Shown here: positions 11,262 to 41,000 of the stretch, one piece after another | Layout: each line of letters begins with the position of its first letter | Position numbering within the stretch: position 1 is the first letter of the stretch | Origin: Aptenodytes patagonicus | Taxonomy: Eukaryota; Chordata; Aves; Sphenisciformes; Spheniscidae | DNA: 64,000 bases | Reading direction: 5' to 3' | NCBI RefSeq assembly: GCF_965638725.1 | Contig: NC_134951.1 | Coordinates: 434,001 to 498,000, forward strand | Notes under the pieces: generated by a model | What the model was told of the DNA's origin: nothing | Seen by the model: only the letters and a program-made list of their open reading frames with translations | Databases searched by the model: none | Made by a program: the position numbers and the translations under genes

Positions 11262-11325
11262 CGCGCGCGGCGCAGGGAGACGTGGCGGCGGCGGCGGCGG
11301 CGGCGGCGGAGCCGGCAGCGCGTGA

Positions 11326-11793
<468 letters not shown>

Positions 11794-12462
11794 GGCCACC
11801 CGGCCCGCGGTGAGACACGGCACCGCCACCGCGCCGGCACCGCCGCCGCTCAACCCTCTCCCTCCCGCAGGGCCGCGCCGCGCCATGCCGCGCCACGCCA
11901 GGGTGGCCATGGGGGAGCAGGGCCCGGCCCGGCGCGGCCCGAGCCCCCGGAGCCTGGCGGCGCCGCGCTGAGGCGGGAGGCCCTGCTTCCTCCAAACAAA
12001 CTTTTAACGGAAACACAATAATACAAGACAAAAAAAATGTGTGGCGTAAAAATATCTCCCGCCCGCCGCCGGCTCCCTCCGCCGGTCCCGCGGGGAGGGG
12101 TGGGGCCCTCCCGGGGTGGCAGCCCGCCGTCGCCGGGGAGCGGGCCGCTGCCACGGGACGGGGCGGCGCGGCCAGCTGTGGTGAGCCGCGTTAGCCGGCC
12201 CCGGCACCCCGGGCGGTGATGGCCGCAGGCCGGGTGTAGGCATGGTGCCAGGCGAGCCGGCGGCTGCGGCTGTGCCTGGAGCCCGGCGGGGAGGGGGGCG
12301 AGCGGTGCTGCCGCGGCCTGGGCTCCGCGCTGGTGCGGCTTTGGTCTCAGGGGGGGGGGCCCCGCAGCGGCTGTGGGGGCGTGCCCCAGCCCTGCCCCAC
12401 GTGCGGGTGCAGACCGCGGTGCAGGGCCCGGCGAGCGGCGGGGCCGGTGCTGGCGGCTGCGG

Positions 12463-14200
12463 TCAGGCCTCAGCGCAGAAGAAGAGGAGCTGCCGGTAGG
12501 AGCTGAGCGAGGGGGGGCCTGTGGCCGGGCCCGGCGGGCGCTGTGGTGGGGGAGAGCGAGGTGGAGAGGGGCCGCGGCCACGGGGGCCAGGGCAGAGGGT
12601 CCGGAGCCCCCTCCCCGGCGCCGTGGCCCCTGCCCAGGCCCTGCCGACATGGGGCAGAGCAGGGCTGAGGTCCCCCTGCCTGCACCGCAGCCCCCCCGGC
12701 GCCGCGGGACCGTACCTGGGGGTGCAGGTCCTTGCCCCCGCACAGGAAGAGCCGCTCGGCGCTCTGCTCCCCCCCGGGGGCCTCCTGGCAGAGCCCTGCG
12801 GGGACAGAGACGGGCATCACCGCCGGCGGGGCACGGCTGCCCCACAGGGCCTGGCACGGGGCAGGCGGGTGCTCCCGGCCCCCAGCAGAGTGTGGGGTCA
12901 GGCCGGGGCATCCCCCAGGCTGCCCCGGTGTGCCAATGCCAGCCCCTGTGCCTGCCCTGCCGGGGGGCTGGTGTCGGGGGGGGTCCCGGGCCCCCTCTGC
13001 CTGTTGCAGCGTGTCGGGGTCACCCAGCCGGGGCCGGGGGGTGACTGTCCCCTCCTGTGCCGCGGCGAGCGGGGCCGGATGCAGGACGGGCACTGCGTCC
13101 CCCAGCGAGGCCGGCTGGGCAGGGGCAGCCCCCCCCAGCCCTCTGCCGGGCCCTGCCGGAGCGGGTACCACGGCATCCCCGGCACCAGGCCTGTGCCGTG
13201 CCGTGCCGTGCCCTACCTGGCAGAGGCTGCGAGGCCTGGGGCCCGCCGTGGCTGTGCTTCCCGGCCCGGCGGGCTGCGGTGCTGTCGGCGTGGAGCCCCG
13301 GCAGGCTCTGGCCGGTCGCTGCCCCCTTCCTCCGCACGGGGATCCTGCTGGGGCGTGGGGGGGGCCCCCCCGGGCTGCAGAGAACCAGACGCCGCTCCTG
13401 AGGCGGCTGCCGGGAGCAGGGGGCTGCAGCCCCCCTCGGGGCCGGTGGATGCCCCAGGGGCAGAGGGTGCCTCTGCCCTGACACCCCCCTGCTGCAGCTC
13501 CGGCCCTGCTGCCCGGCAGGGGCTTCGCTCGGGGCTCCTGCCGCCCCAGCACAGACTCTGGGCTGTCCGTGGGACGGCCCCACGCCGCGGCCGACGCCAG
13601 CACCTACCTGGGTTGCTCCGGGGCTCTCCTGGCATCCAGCTTCTTTGGGAGCGCCTGCGGAGAGGGGAGGAGAAGGGAGAAGAGGGTGGGTGCCCGGGAG
13701 GGGTGTTTGTCCCTGATCTTGCGGAAGCCCCCCACGGCTGCCGGACCCCTGCCACCTGAGGGCAGAAACTCCTGGCAGAGCCCCACAGACGGGGGGGGCC
13801 TCCCAACTCTTTGGGAAGCCCCCGCGGCCAGCCCAGGTGGTTGGCGTGCAGAGCCCCGCGCGCTGGGATGGTGCAGATGGCTCAGGAGGGGGGGTCCGAT
13901 GCCTCCTAGCACGGCCCGGGCATGGTTTGCCCCCCGGCGTTCCCCAGACCCACATCCCCTGGGCCTGGCTGGCGGAGCCGTGGGGCAGCCCACTCCCAGG
14001 GCTCAGGGACCGCCGGAGCGGGGGCGCGGGGCCCTGCCATCCCCCCAGGCTCCCCTCCCCGCCCCAGGCCCCGCCGGTGCCCAGCAGTACCTGCAGCAGT
14101 GCTGTGCCGTGGGCAGCCACCTGCTCTCCTGTGCCGCGCTGGGCCTCCCGTGGTCCGTGGCCAGTGCTCGGCGCTGCCCGGGCGCCCGCCGGCAGGGTCC
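12463..14200 (-). CDS. Spliced exon series, possible alternative C-terminus of AGBL5 or an unrecognised gene
   Basis: Five minus-strand exons with consensus splice sites and matching phases: 14091-14200, 13608-13654, 13217-13374, 12716-12795 and 12463-12540 (TGA at 12463-12465). They encode about 157 residues, including RGTGEQVAAHGTALLQ, ALPKKLDARRAPEQP, PSRIPVRRKGAATGQ, GEQSAERLFLCGGKDLHPQ and a terminal SSYRQLLFFCAEA. PSRIPVRR is an SxIP-like EB1-binding motif in a basic, proline-rich context. The first exon needs a preceding exon that ends one base into a codon. The unused donor at 19912/19911 inside the last AGBL5 exon has exactly that phase. An alternative AGBL5 3' end is therefore attractive, but I see no clear homology to the human AGBL5 tail. 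GC bias keeps other frames open, so the exons rest on splice sites and phase only. Confidence 0.45.
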
Positions 14201-16281
14201 CTGTGTGACAAACAAGACAGAGCTCAGCCTGCGCCAGGGACCGTGCCAGGGTTGGTGAGCGGCGGGGCTGTGAGCTGCGGCGGGGGCACCGGCTGCCTGC
14301 CCTGGGCACACAGAGCCGCCGTGGTGCGGGTCGGCATGGCCTGGCCAAGCCCCGAGTGCTGCGGCGGCGGGAAGCGCCGGGGTCGGTGCGGAGAGCCCTC
14401 ACCGAGTTGTGCCGCGGCTGGGCGGCTGCCCACCCCACGCAGGCAGGGAGCTGACCCCGGTTGCGCCCCGGGCGGCTGCAGCAGCCTCGGTGCCCGGCAG
14501 GCTGGGCGCAGGCACAGCAGGCATGGCGGCACGGCTCTGCCCGCGGGCCCTGCGCAGGCAGGACGCGTCCCACGCCGCGAGTGCGCAGGAGGGGCCAGGG
14601 CCAGGCGTGGCACGAGACGGGGCAGACACACAGACACCCACGCGCTGGCGGTGCCGGCAGCACCGCCGAGCCGCTGCAGCTCTGGCAGGAGGAGCCAGGA
14701 GCCCGGCGGCCACGCTGGCCTGTGGTGGCCATCGGGGCCCGAGGCCACCCCACACCCCCCCCCGGGGCACAGGCTGCTGAGTGCCCAGGGGCAGCAGCCC
14801 CCCTGCCAGCGCTGGGAGCCGGGCAGGCCGGCGCTGCCCCCACGGCGACACCGTTCCCTGCGGCTGCAGCCGCCACGCACCGAGCCCCCGTCCCCCATGG
14901 GGCCCGGCCGCGGCTGTGTCTCCTTTTAGGCAGGAGAGCCGGGATGGAGCTGCCCGCCAGCCTCACCAGGGCCGGGGCCCCCACCGCAGCATGGGCATGA
15001 GCCCCAAAGCCAAAGAGTGAGAGGAGCCGCTTTGGCTGCTGCCGAAGCGCCGGCGGGGAGGACCATGACGGGTACTTGACAGCTCAGCGTGGGGCCGGGG
15101 CCGCCGGTGGAAACCAGAGCTGGAGCCAGAAGCGGCAGCACCGGACACGCAGCTCAGTTGCCGCAGGACGAGGCTGCGGCAGAGGACCGGGCTTTGCGCC
15201 CGCGCTGGCGCTCGGCCACGGTGCGGGAGACGGGCAGGGCAGGCAGGGCTGCTGACAGGGAGAGGCACGGCCGTGCAGGGCAGGACCGCAGCGCCCAGCC
15301 CGCGGCAGGGCGGCGTGCCGGGACAGCCCATGGGGAGCCGGGGCTCAATCCCGGTTCACGCTCCTGGCCCTGCCGGTGTGACGGGCTCTGAACTGGCCGT
15401 GCCGGGTGGACCCGAGAGGCTGAGGGGGAGACGACTGCCTAGGCGCAGGGAGGGTGCCCGTGGGCACCGCTCGGGAGGCGGCAAAGCTGGGCTGTTGCCT
15501 CGGGGCGGCAGAGGAGACGCCTGGAGGGAGCAGGCGGCGGCTGGGCGTCATTTACCCCGAGTCCAGCAAAGTTTCCAGCCTGGTCTCGCACAGCGTCCTC
15601 GTGACTGCACTGGGAGAGCTGGGACGGGCCCAGCAGCCGGGGGTCCCGCCGGGCAGCCGGGGCTCTCCCCAAGGGGCGACACCGGTGCCCGTGTTTGGTG
15701 CCTGCCACAACCGGCTGGGTGCCGGGCTGGGCTGCGCCCCCGGCAAAGCCACGGGCAGCGCGGTGCTGGGGAAGTGACCGACGCCACAAGGGCTGCCCTT
15801 CCTCAGCAGGGCTGCGCAGGCTGCCGAAACGGGGCAAGAGAAACCTCAGGCAGCTCGAGGGCAAAGGTGGAGCCCTGCACCCGGAGGGAACAGCCCGGGG
15901 GACGGGGACGGCCGGGCACCGCCAACATGGGGGGGGGCCGGCAGCACGCCGAGCACGAGCCCTCAGCACGCGCCGGCCACGCCAACGGTGTCGGACGGGA
16001 TCAGCCCTACAAGCGCTCGGGATGCGCGCTGCTGCCCGGGACACGCGCTGCCACCTGGGACGCGTGCTGCTGCCCGGGACGCGCGCTGCCGCCCAGGACG
16101 TGCGCTGCCTGGCCGAGCTGGCAGCGCTCACGAGCTCATCCTGCGCCTACGGAAATCACTCGGCAGCCGAGGAGGGGGACGGGGAAGGCAGCGCGCACGG
16201 GCAAGGGTGCTGCGTGGACGCGTGGGCGAGGCACAAGCACGGGTGCCTGCGAGGTGCCAGCAGAGCGGAGGCGTGCGAGGG

Positions 16282-16880
16282 TGTGCTGGTTTTGGCTGGG
16301 AAAGAGTTCATTTTCTCCGTGGCAGCTGGTACGGGGCCGCCTTTTTGGCTTTGTGCTGGCAACAGCGTTGATAACCCAGGGGCGTTTAGCTGTTGCTGAG
16401 CAGCGCTGGCACAGCGTCAAGGCCTTTTCTGCTCCTCACCCAGCGAGCGGCCAGCGAGGAGCTGGGGGCGGGGGGGGGGGGGGCCACGGCCGGGACAGCT
16501 GACCCCACTGACCGAGGGACATCCCAGAGCACGGGACGTCACGCTCAGCAGTAAAAGCTGAGGGAAGGAGGAGGAAGAGGGGGACGTTGGGAGCGATGGC
16601 GTTTGCCTTCCCCCGTCACCGTCACGTGTGACGGAGCCCGGCTGTCCTGGGGACGGCTGAACACCCGCCTGCGATGGGAACAGCGAAGGAACACCTGAGT
16701 TGGCTTGGCTTTGCTTGGGCAGCTTTTGCTTTCCCTGTTAAAACTGTTTTTATCTCAACCCACCAGTTTTCTCACTTTTACCCTTCCGATTCTCTCCCCC
16801 ACCCCAGTGGGGGGAGCGTGTGAGTGGCTGGGGGGGGGGGGGGGGGGGGCTGAGCTGCCCACCGGGGTGAAACCACGACA
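16282..16880 (+). mobile_element. Solo LTR of an avian endogenous retrovirus
   Basis: Begins TGTGCTGGTTTTGGCTGG and ends AACCACGACA, with internal landmarks (GAGTTCATTTTCTCCGT, GACAGCTGACCCCACTGAC, TTTTTATCTCAACCCACCAG) of a dispersed LTR family I recall from many birds (ERV class III/ERVL-like). No internal retroviral sequence adjoins it, so it is a fossil left by LTR-LTR recombination. A 20-base G run lies in its 3' part. No clear target-site duplication is visible. Its divergence suggests an old insertion. Confidence 0.85.
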
Positions 16881-18561
16881 GCATCCCCCGGGGAACAGAC
16901 AACACGTAAAACGCCCAAGCAAGCCATGAACAACGGTGGACACCCCACCCCCACCCCCAGCAAATGGGACCCTGCGAGCAGGAGCAGACAGGAGCCAGAC
17001 TGCGGCAAAGTCTGTGCCGGGGCAGGTTCGCGGCGTGCAGAAGCACTCTGTCTGGGCGGTGGCTTTACGGGCGACAGCGGACGGTACCGGTGAGTGACCA
17101 AGGCTCTTAACCTTGGACTCGTCGCAACTGAAACGGCACAATTCGGTGACGAACTCCAGCCAGCAACGGCCAGCGGCAGCCGAGGCTGCACAGATGAGAG
17201 GGTCAGCGGGGGGGTCCTGCAGAGACACCCCCTCCCTCGCCCTGGCACTCGCGAGGCCGCGGGCGGAGCGTGGGTCCGGTCTGGGCTCCCCGGAGCTCAG
17301 CCGACGCGGGCAGGGTGGAGCGGGAGCCGCGGAGGGGATCGGGGCTGGAGCACGGGGCGTCTGAGGAGAGGCCGACGGAGCAGCCCTCTGGGAAAGCAGC
17401 TCCTACGGCAGCACCGCGCAGGCACAGGCTGGCACGGAGGAGAGACAGCGGGGCAGGGGGCCCGGCCCCGGCAGCCAGCGGACAACGTGCCGTGCCGGAG
17501 GGCTGTGGCTGGAGCCCACCAGGGAAGGGCTCCCGCCCTGCGAGGCTCAGAGGAAGCAGCTGGGAGGGGGAACGCGTCTCTGACACTTGTCAGGGCCCCA
17601 GCCCGAGCAGCAGCTCCGGGAGAGGACGTCCTCCGTGTAACCCGGCCATCACCATGGACGGCTGTCCTGCAGGGCCACGGCCGGAGAGCAGCCTCCCCTC
17701 GCCCTCGGGGCACGGCCAGTCTGTGGCCCCACTCTGTGGGGACGGACTCCTGCCCGTTCCACGTGGGCAAAGATCTCAGCAGCGTGTGTGGAGGAAGGGG
17801 AAGGATGGGACACGACCGGGGCACGGTGTCTTCATCCTGCGCCATCTAACCACCGCCTCGTCACGCCTGGCTGGGGGCAGCCGGGGCTGCCGGCAGGATC
17901 TCAGCGTTCCCCTTTCCTTCCCGGCTGCCTGGGGCAGGAAGAGTCCGTGACACCATCCCGGCACCCGCCCAGGACGGGACAGCCGGCAGGAGGGCAGCGG
18001 CTCGTAAGGCAAAGCTGCGGGGTCAAAACGTTCCCGGGCCACATTTCCCTGCGCAGAGGTGGCAGTGCCAGTGCTGCCGGGGCCCTCGCACTCGGAGAGT
18101 GGCGGCACTGCCGGCAGCCAGAGCTGGGGGGTGGCTGGGGTGCCAGCCAGACCGGGCACACAGAAGGTCAAGCTGCCAGGTGATGCCAGGGCAGGGAAGG
18201 AAGAGCCACGTCCCAGTCCCAAGAGCCAGGCAGCCGGGGCTCCACCGGCGCAAGGGCAGAGCGTCCCACCAGGCACCGGGCTCTGCCGGTCACGGCTCCC
18301 CTTGCCGGAGGAGGCCGTGCGCCGCAGCCAGCAAGCGGGGAGTGCAGGCTAGGGAGGCAGAATGACACTGATCCATCCTATCGGGACAGGCTCTTCCCCT
18401 CCAGCCCCACAAGGTCTGTTCCTGCTCACGCACCGGACTGTCACCGACTCCCCGGCAGCCAGGGATCGGGCCAGTGGGTTGCTCCTGCTGGCTCCGGGGT
18501 GGGCCAAGCATGCACGGCAGAAGGAACAGACGTTACAACGTGCCCACGAGAACATAAGCCT

Positions 18562-18567
18562 TTTATT
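18562..18567 (-). terminator. Possible poly(A) signal
   Basis: AATAAA on the minus strand, 1.2 kb beyond the main AGBL5 signal. It could end a longer 3' UTR or belong to an unrecognised transcript. Confidence 0.25.
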
Positions 18568-19793
18568 TCCTCCCCACCGTGTTCTCATGGCAGATGAGAA
18601 ACGGTGACTACAAAGTGCTGGAAAGCAAACACGGAGGACGAAGCAACGCGAGAAACACAGGCGGAGCACGAGAAAGAAGCCGACAGTCGGAAACGCAGCC
18701 ATCTCTCCCGAGAGCAGCACCAGTACACAGAGCCTTGACACAACGACAGCTACAGAGTCACACCCAGAGTCACGCAGGCAGCCCCCTCCGCCCCGAAAGC
18801 GGACCCTCGCTCACACACCTCCGATCTTTGGGCACTGGGATACTTCAGAGCGCGGTGCCCACTGGGGCCCGGAGCCCCACAGCAGACTGGGGCCCCCAGT
18901 CCAGCCCCCTTTCCTTAGCTGGGGGCCTGCGGGACCAGCCCGCAGAATAGCACGGGGCACTGGGGCTTCCCCCACCATCGGCCAGCCGGCTGCAGCACCG
19001 AACTCCCGAAGGGCCTGGAGCAGCGCTGCCTGCCCTGCCACGGCCTGCGGCGGCACTGAGCCCCCTGCCCGGCGGCGAGGAAGCCAGCGCGGGGCGGGGG
19101 GGGGCACAGCGAGCGCCTTGCCTTGTTTTGGCACCCTTCCCACTGCCAGAGCGTGGGTGCAGCCGCAGGGCTCACCGGGTGCAGGCGGCTTGGCAGCTCG
19201 GTGCTGCGAGTCAGCCCCCACTGGACAAGGACTCGCCGCGTGTTCAAAGCCCCCAGCGGCTAATTACAGCTCCGCCAGCCTGCCTCGCCATGACCAGAGT
19301 CATGTGCCACGATCGACTGCTGCTCAGCAGGTGCCTGGGAAGGGAAAAGGCACTTTGGTGTATCCCCGCAGGCCTCGGGAATGCTTTGGGAGCGGCTGAG
19401 GCCGAGGGAAGTCGAGCGGAGGTTTTCCGTGCTGGCTTCTCCAGAAGCCCCTTGGCCCCTGCCCCGGGCACCTGCGCCGCCAGTGCAAGAAGGGCCGCCT
19501 CCCCCGGCAGCCCACAGTGGACGGAGTCCCTCTAATCTCGGTGCAACAGAAGCAGCGGGCAGCTTCTGCCCAGCCAGGGGCTGCAGAGCCGTCGGGCAGG
19601 AGCTCAGCTGGGCCCCCTCGGTTCCCTGCAGAAGCCGGGCTGGAGAAGCCACGGGTCTCGCCGTGCGGTGTCTGTCCTGACCCAGCCAGGGCCGCTCCGT
19701 TCGGGACGGAGTGCGGAGCTGAGCACGGCATCCAGGACCCTTCCGAGGGGACGGGGCGGCGGTTCACACGCACTTCTTCCACGCAAAACCACT

Positions 19794-19799
19794 TTTATT
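19794..19799 (-). terminator. AGBL5: poly(A) signal of AGBL5
   Basis: AATAAA on the minus strand, 39 bases after the AGBL5 stop codon. This gives the short form a 3' UTR of about 60 bases. Confidence 0.75.
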
Positions 19800-19837
19800 A
19801 CGTAAAAGCACACGGTTATGCTGGCACAGAGCTCTCC

Positions 19838-36872
<17,035 letters not shown>

Positions 36873-37212
36873 GGCTGCCGGCCCGCCGCGGCCCGCTCAT
36901 CTCACCGCCGACCGGCCCGGCCCGAGCACCGAGCCCGGGCCCGGCTTCAAGCCCGTCCGCCGCCCGTCCCGCCGCGCCCGCCCGGCAACAGCAACGCGTC
37001 CGCCCATTGGCCCCCGCGCTCCCTAGCAACGCGCCCGCCCGTTGGACGGCGGCTCGGCGACGCCTAGATAGATATACACACAGACACGCGCGCGCGCGCC
37101 TGCCTGTGCGCGCGCACGGGCGTCCCGCCGATAAACACGCGCGTCCGCAAAAACACGTGGGCGCGCCCACGCTATCCCCCCCACCCCCACCCCCAAACCC
37201 ACGGGGCAAAAC
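36873..37212. promoter_or_regulatory. AGBL5: AGBL5 promoter region
   Basis: CpG-rich, TATA-less sequence upstream of the AGBL5 start. A CCATTGG box (inverted CCAAT) is at 37004-37010. Three GCAAC half sites lie near 36984-36995 and 37024-37030 and resemble halves of the RFX X-box used by ciliary genes. The half sites are weak evidence alone. Short CA/CG alternating tracts follow to about 37120. No other gene is seen. Confidence 0.5.
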
Positions 37213-37285
37213 TGGAGGATGCGGGTATCGAACCCGCCACCCCTCGCATGCTAAGCGAGCGCTCTACCATCTGAGCTAAACCCCC
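37213..37285 (-). tRNA. tRNA-Ala (anticodon AGC)
   Basis: A 73-nt cloverleaf on the minus strand. The acceptor stem is GGGGGTT with ATCCTCC and includes the G3:U70 pair that marks alanine tRNAs. It has an A box TAGCTCAGATGGT, an anticodon loop CTTAGCATG, and a B box GGTTCGATACC. The discriminator is A and CCA is not encoded. One U-U mismatch sits in the acceptor stem. A TTTT Pol III stop follows at 37208-37211. The gene lies between the AGBL5 promoter and the 3' end of TMEM214. Confidence 0.95.
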
Positions 37286-37289
37286 GCTG

Positions 37290-37366
37290 CCCCCCGCACA
37301 CCCCCCCCCCGCGTCCCGGGCCGGTGCTAAAGCACCGGCCCGGGACGCGGGGGGGTGTGCGGGGGG
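37290..37366. repeat. Near-perfect 36-bp inverted repeat with a 2-nt loop
   Basis: The arms pair 25 bp without mismatch (37304-37328 with 37331-37355, centred on aa at 37329-37330). After a 3-base bulge they pair for 11 bp more. It lies 5 bases upstream of the tRNA-Ala 5' end. A hairpin this long and GC-rich could be real DNA secondary structure or a fold-back artefact of sequencing. Confidence 0.9.
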
Positions 37367-38006
37367 ACCGGACACCCCCGGGGGTTTTGGGGGGGCCCCA
37401 GGTGCAACTCCTCCCAGGCAGCCCCTGCCCACACAGGCAAAGCAGCCCTGGGCGGGGGGGGGGGGGGGGGGGATGACGACACGGTTGTCAGCTGCTGAAA
37501 TGACGTCAATCGGTGCCCCCCCCCCCCCCCCCCCCCCAAAGGTGGGCTGGGAATGGACCCCGGGACCCCCGGGAAGGGGTGTGGGGGGATGTCGGGGTAC
37601 CCAGACCGGAGGATGGTTGGTGGCAGAAGCGCTCACGGGCAGAGCCCGAGGGGTTTCGGGGGGGGGGGGGGGGGGGTCGATCGATCACTCACCCCCGGTT
37701 ATGACCTAGAGAAGGGACGGGGGGGGAAAGCCAAAGCTGATTCACAGGGTGCGGAAAAACCTGGACGTGTTTCCCAGGAAAGAGGAAAAAAAAAAAAAAA
37801 GGGAAAAAAACCTCCCCCATAAGCCCCGATTTGAGCCCAGAGTCCCGTCCCCGTCGTCCCCCCCCCCCCCGACCCCGCGTGTGCTTCTTCCCCCGGCATC
37901 GCCATCCCGCGGCCAACGCAAGTTGCACTGGAGATGCTCCTCGGCGGCTGGAACGTCGGGAGACGGGTACGACCGTGGTCTCCCCCCCTCTCCTCCAGAA
38001 AGCAGG
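37367..38006. other. Spacer between tRNA-Ala and the TMEM214 stop
   Basis: Contains a G run at 37454-37472, a perfect CRE (TGACGTCA) at 37501-37508, a C run at 37516-37537, a G run at 37658-37676 and A-rich stretches near 37788. The 3' UTR of TMEM214 must lie here, but no AATAAA is visible on the minus strand. Confidence 0.6.
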
Positions 38007-41000
38007 TCAGTGTCCGGAAATCATAGCCAAGGCCCAGTTTTTGACAGCTACGGTTGTGTTTTGCAGATAAATCCAAGAAGAATAGGTAAAGCTCGTCAGG
38101 TGTTCTCTCACGCAGTCCCACGACACCGCTCCACTGGAAAAAGCGAGGAGAAAGGGGTTAGGGGCAGGGAACGCGCCGGCTGCGGGGCAGGGAACCCGCC
38201 GGCTGCGGGGCAGGCAGACCCACAGGCGCCAGGCAGCCACCCGGCCCCAGCGTTACAGGCCCCGGAGGGGTACGGGAGCCCCTCGAGCAGGCAGCGGCCG
38301 CGGGAGAGCAGGCACGCCGCTCGCCCTCCACCCTGGGCTCAAGGCCCGGCTCTCGTGCAGAGCCGGGGCAGGCAGCGCCGGCGCGGCCCCGGCTCCTCCT
38401 CTGCTCGCAGCTGCCTGGGAGCGGGGCAGCGCAGGGAGGGCGTGCTCAGCACGGGGGCCCAGCTACCCCCGGGGCCGCGCAGCCGCACGGGGCTCCTGTC
38501 AGGAGGTGCCGAGGAAGCGGCTAAGCGAGCCGGCCAGCAGCCAGTTAACGGGAGAGTCCCTCTCCAGCATCACCCAAGTCTCCCCGAATGGGGCTGTGAA
38601 CCCCAAGCGCTGCAGAGGTTAAAGTCCCAAACCACCTTTGAATGGCCCTGCCCAGGAACATCAGCCCCGGCTCCCCGGTCCGTCACCTCCTGGCGGAGGG
38701 CAGGAGGGAGCACGGAGCCAGTTCTGCCGTGAGAGCAGGGGCGTACCGTACCAACGCCAGCAGCACCTGGCCGCTTCCCTCCTCCCCGCGGCGGTGGCGG
38801 CGGGGGGTGTGTGTGTGTGTGTGACACTCAGCTCGGACACCCACGGGTGGCCCCGCTCCCGGGGCCCAGCAGGAGTCGGGGACGGGGGCGAGCCCACCCG
38901 GCCTTTAGCGGGTGCAGAGCTCAGGGCGGCTGCGGGGGAAGCGGGTTCTGCGGCAGAGGCACCTGCCCGCGCTGCCCACGGGGCGAAGGCCGCTTCCGCC
39001 GGGGTACGAGCTCTCTCGCAGGACCACAGGTCAGTCCCGCCAGCCGCCGCGGCACGTCCCAGCCCCTCTGCCGGAGCAGGACCAGGAGCCGTCCCCAGCC
39101 AGGACAGGGAGAGACTCTGCTGCTGTACCGAGGGACCGACCCCCCGACCCCCCCGCAGCCACGGGGCAGAGCTGGGCCTGGAGAGCATCCCCGGGGGGGG
39201 GTGGGGTGGGGGGGTGAGCAGAGCCGAACCGCAGCCTGCAGCGCGGGGGCTCGAGAGCGGCGGGGGTGCTCACTTGCAGGAGTCCACGCAGTGCTTCCAG
39301 CCCCGCTCGAGCCCTGCGGCCACGCACTCCAGCAGCGGCAGCAGGCAGCTCCGCACCAGGAAGAGCAGCAGCTCTCTGACACACTCGGCGAAGTGCAGCA
39401 GGGACTCCGGGACCCGGGACTGGAGCTGCAGGGGCAGAGAACGCCGGCGCAGGTTTAACACCAGCCTCCCCTTCAACGCGCCGGGTTTGGGTACCCCGAG
39501 GAGCCCTCTGTCCTGGTCACCCGTGAAGGAGGCTCTGCCAAACCAGGCGGATTGTCCCGCAATCAGCCATGGCATCACGCCCCCTCCCCCCCCCACGCTC
39601 TCCCCCACGGTCTGGCACCACCAAGCCCTCCCCACGTTCACCGCTTGGCTTGTGCGCAGCGTGTCTCCATCAAACAGCAGACACGGTACCCACGCCGCTT
39701 GCTCTGCGGGATGCTAAAGTCACCCCTCTTCCACCAAACTGCCGATTTTCAGGAAACTAGTGAGTTATCTTTGAGACCTCTCCCTGTACTTGGCACTGGG
39801 GAGGCTGCACCTCGAGTACTGTGTTCAGTTTTGGGCCCCTCACTACAAGGACGTCGAGGTGCTGGAGCGTGTCCAGAGAAGGGCAACGAGGCTGGTGAGG
39901 GGTCTGGAGAACAAGTCTGATGAGGAGCGGCTGAGGGAACTGGGGTTGTTCAGCCTGGAGAAAAGGAGGCTGAGGGGAGACCTCATCGCTCTCTACAACC
40001 ACCTGAAAGGAGGTTGTAGCGAGGTGGGGGTCGGTCTCTTCTCCCAAGTAACAAGCGATAGGACGAGAGGAAACGGCCTCAAGTTGCGCCAGGGGAGGTT
40101 TAGATTGGACATGAGGAAAAATGTCTTTACTGAAAGAGTGGTGAAACATTGGACCAGGCTGCCCAGGGAAGTGGTGGAGTCCCCATCCCTGGGGGTATTT
40201 AAAAGACGTGTAGATGAGGCACTTAGGGACATGGTTTAGTGGACATGGTGGTGTGGGGTCAACGGTTGGACTCGACGATCTTAGAGGTCTTTTCCAACCT
40301 TAATGATTCTATGATTCAGATCCGACATGGTCATTGCCAGCAGCTGGAAGGCGGCTGGGGTGAGCGCTCAGGGGCTTGGGGGTAGCTGCAGCCACGGTGG
40401 GGGGAGAAGAACGGCATCAGAGACTGGCTGCGGTGCCTCCCTCCCCCCAGACCCACCGGCACCAGCGGGCTCGCAGCCGAGGGCCGGGGCAGGAGCAGCG
40501 ACAGAGACGTCGCCTTCCTCCCTCGGGCCTCTCCCCCCCGCCACCTCCTGCCCTCGGCGTTGCCACCTGGCAGGAAACCCCCGACAGGGGGTCTTCAGTC
40601 TCACAAGCCCCCGCGGGCTGTGGCCACGCCGGCATTCCTCCTCTCTTCCAGCAGCTGGGACACCCTTCTTACCCACTCAATGAACCAGGGCAGGCTGTCG
40701 TGGATCCAGGACAGCAGGGAGGAACACTGCTCGGACGCGTACAGGGCCACCTCGACGCTCTTCGCCCAGAGCGGCTCCAGGACGGCCGCCGCCTGTGAGC
40801 CGTAGACGGGCAGGCTCCGCTCCAGCCACCTGGAAGAGAGCGAGTGCCGGCTGAGGGCAGCGTCGGCTGCCCCGGCACCACCGGCTGCCCCGGCACCGCT
40901 GGCAGAGCCACGTGGGCGCACGGGCGCCTGGAGCTGCTGCCACAGGCCGAGGGAGGAGGAGAACTCGAGAGCTGAGCTGAAAGCACTTCCAAGGCAGACC

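Larger units (their letters stand above)
14201..19793. other. Region between the exon series and the AGBL5 3' end
   Basis: Holds a solo LTR (16282-16880) and scattered GC-rich open frames that show no convincing domain. A minus-strand AATAAA at 18562-18567 and a possible donor near 14404 hint at further exons or UTR of a minus-strand transcript, but nothing else is recognised. Confidence 0.5.
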
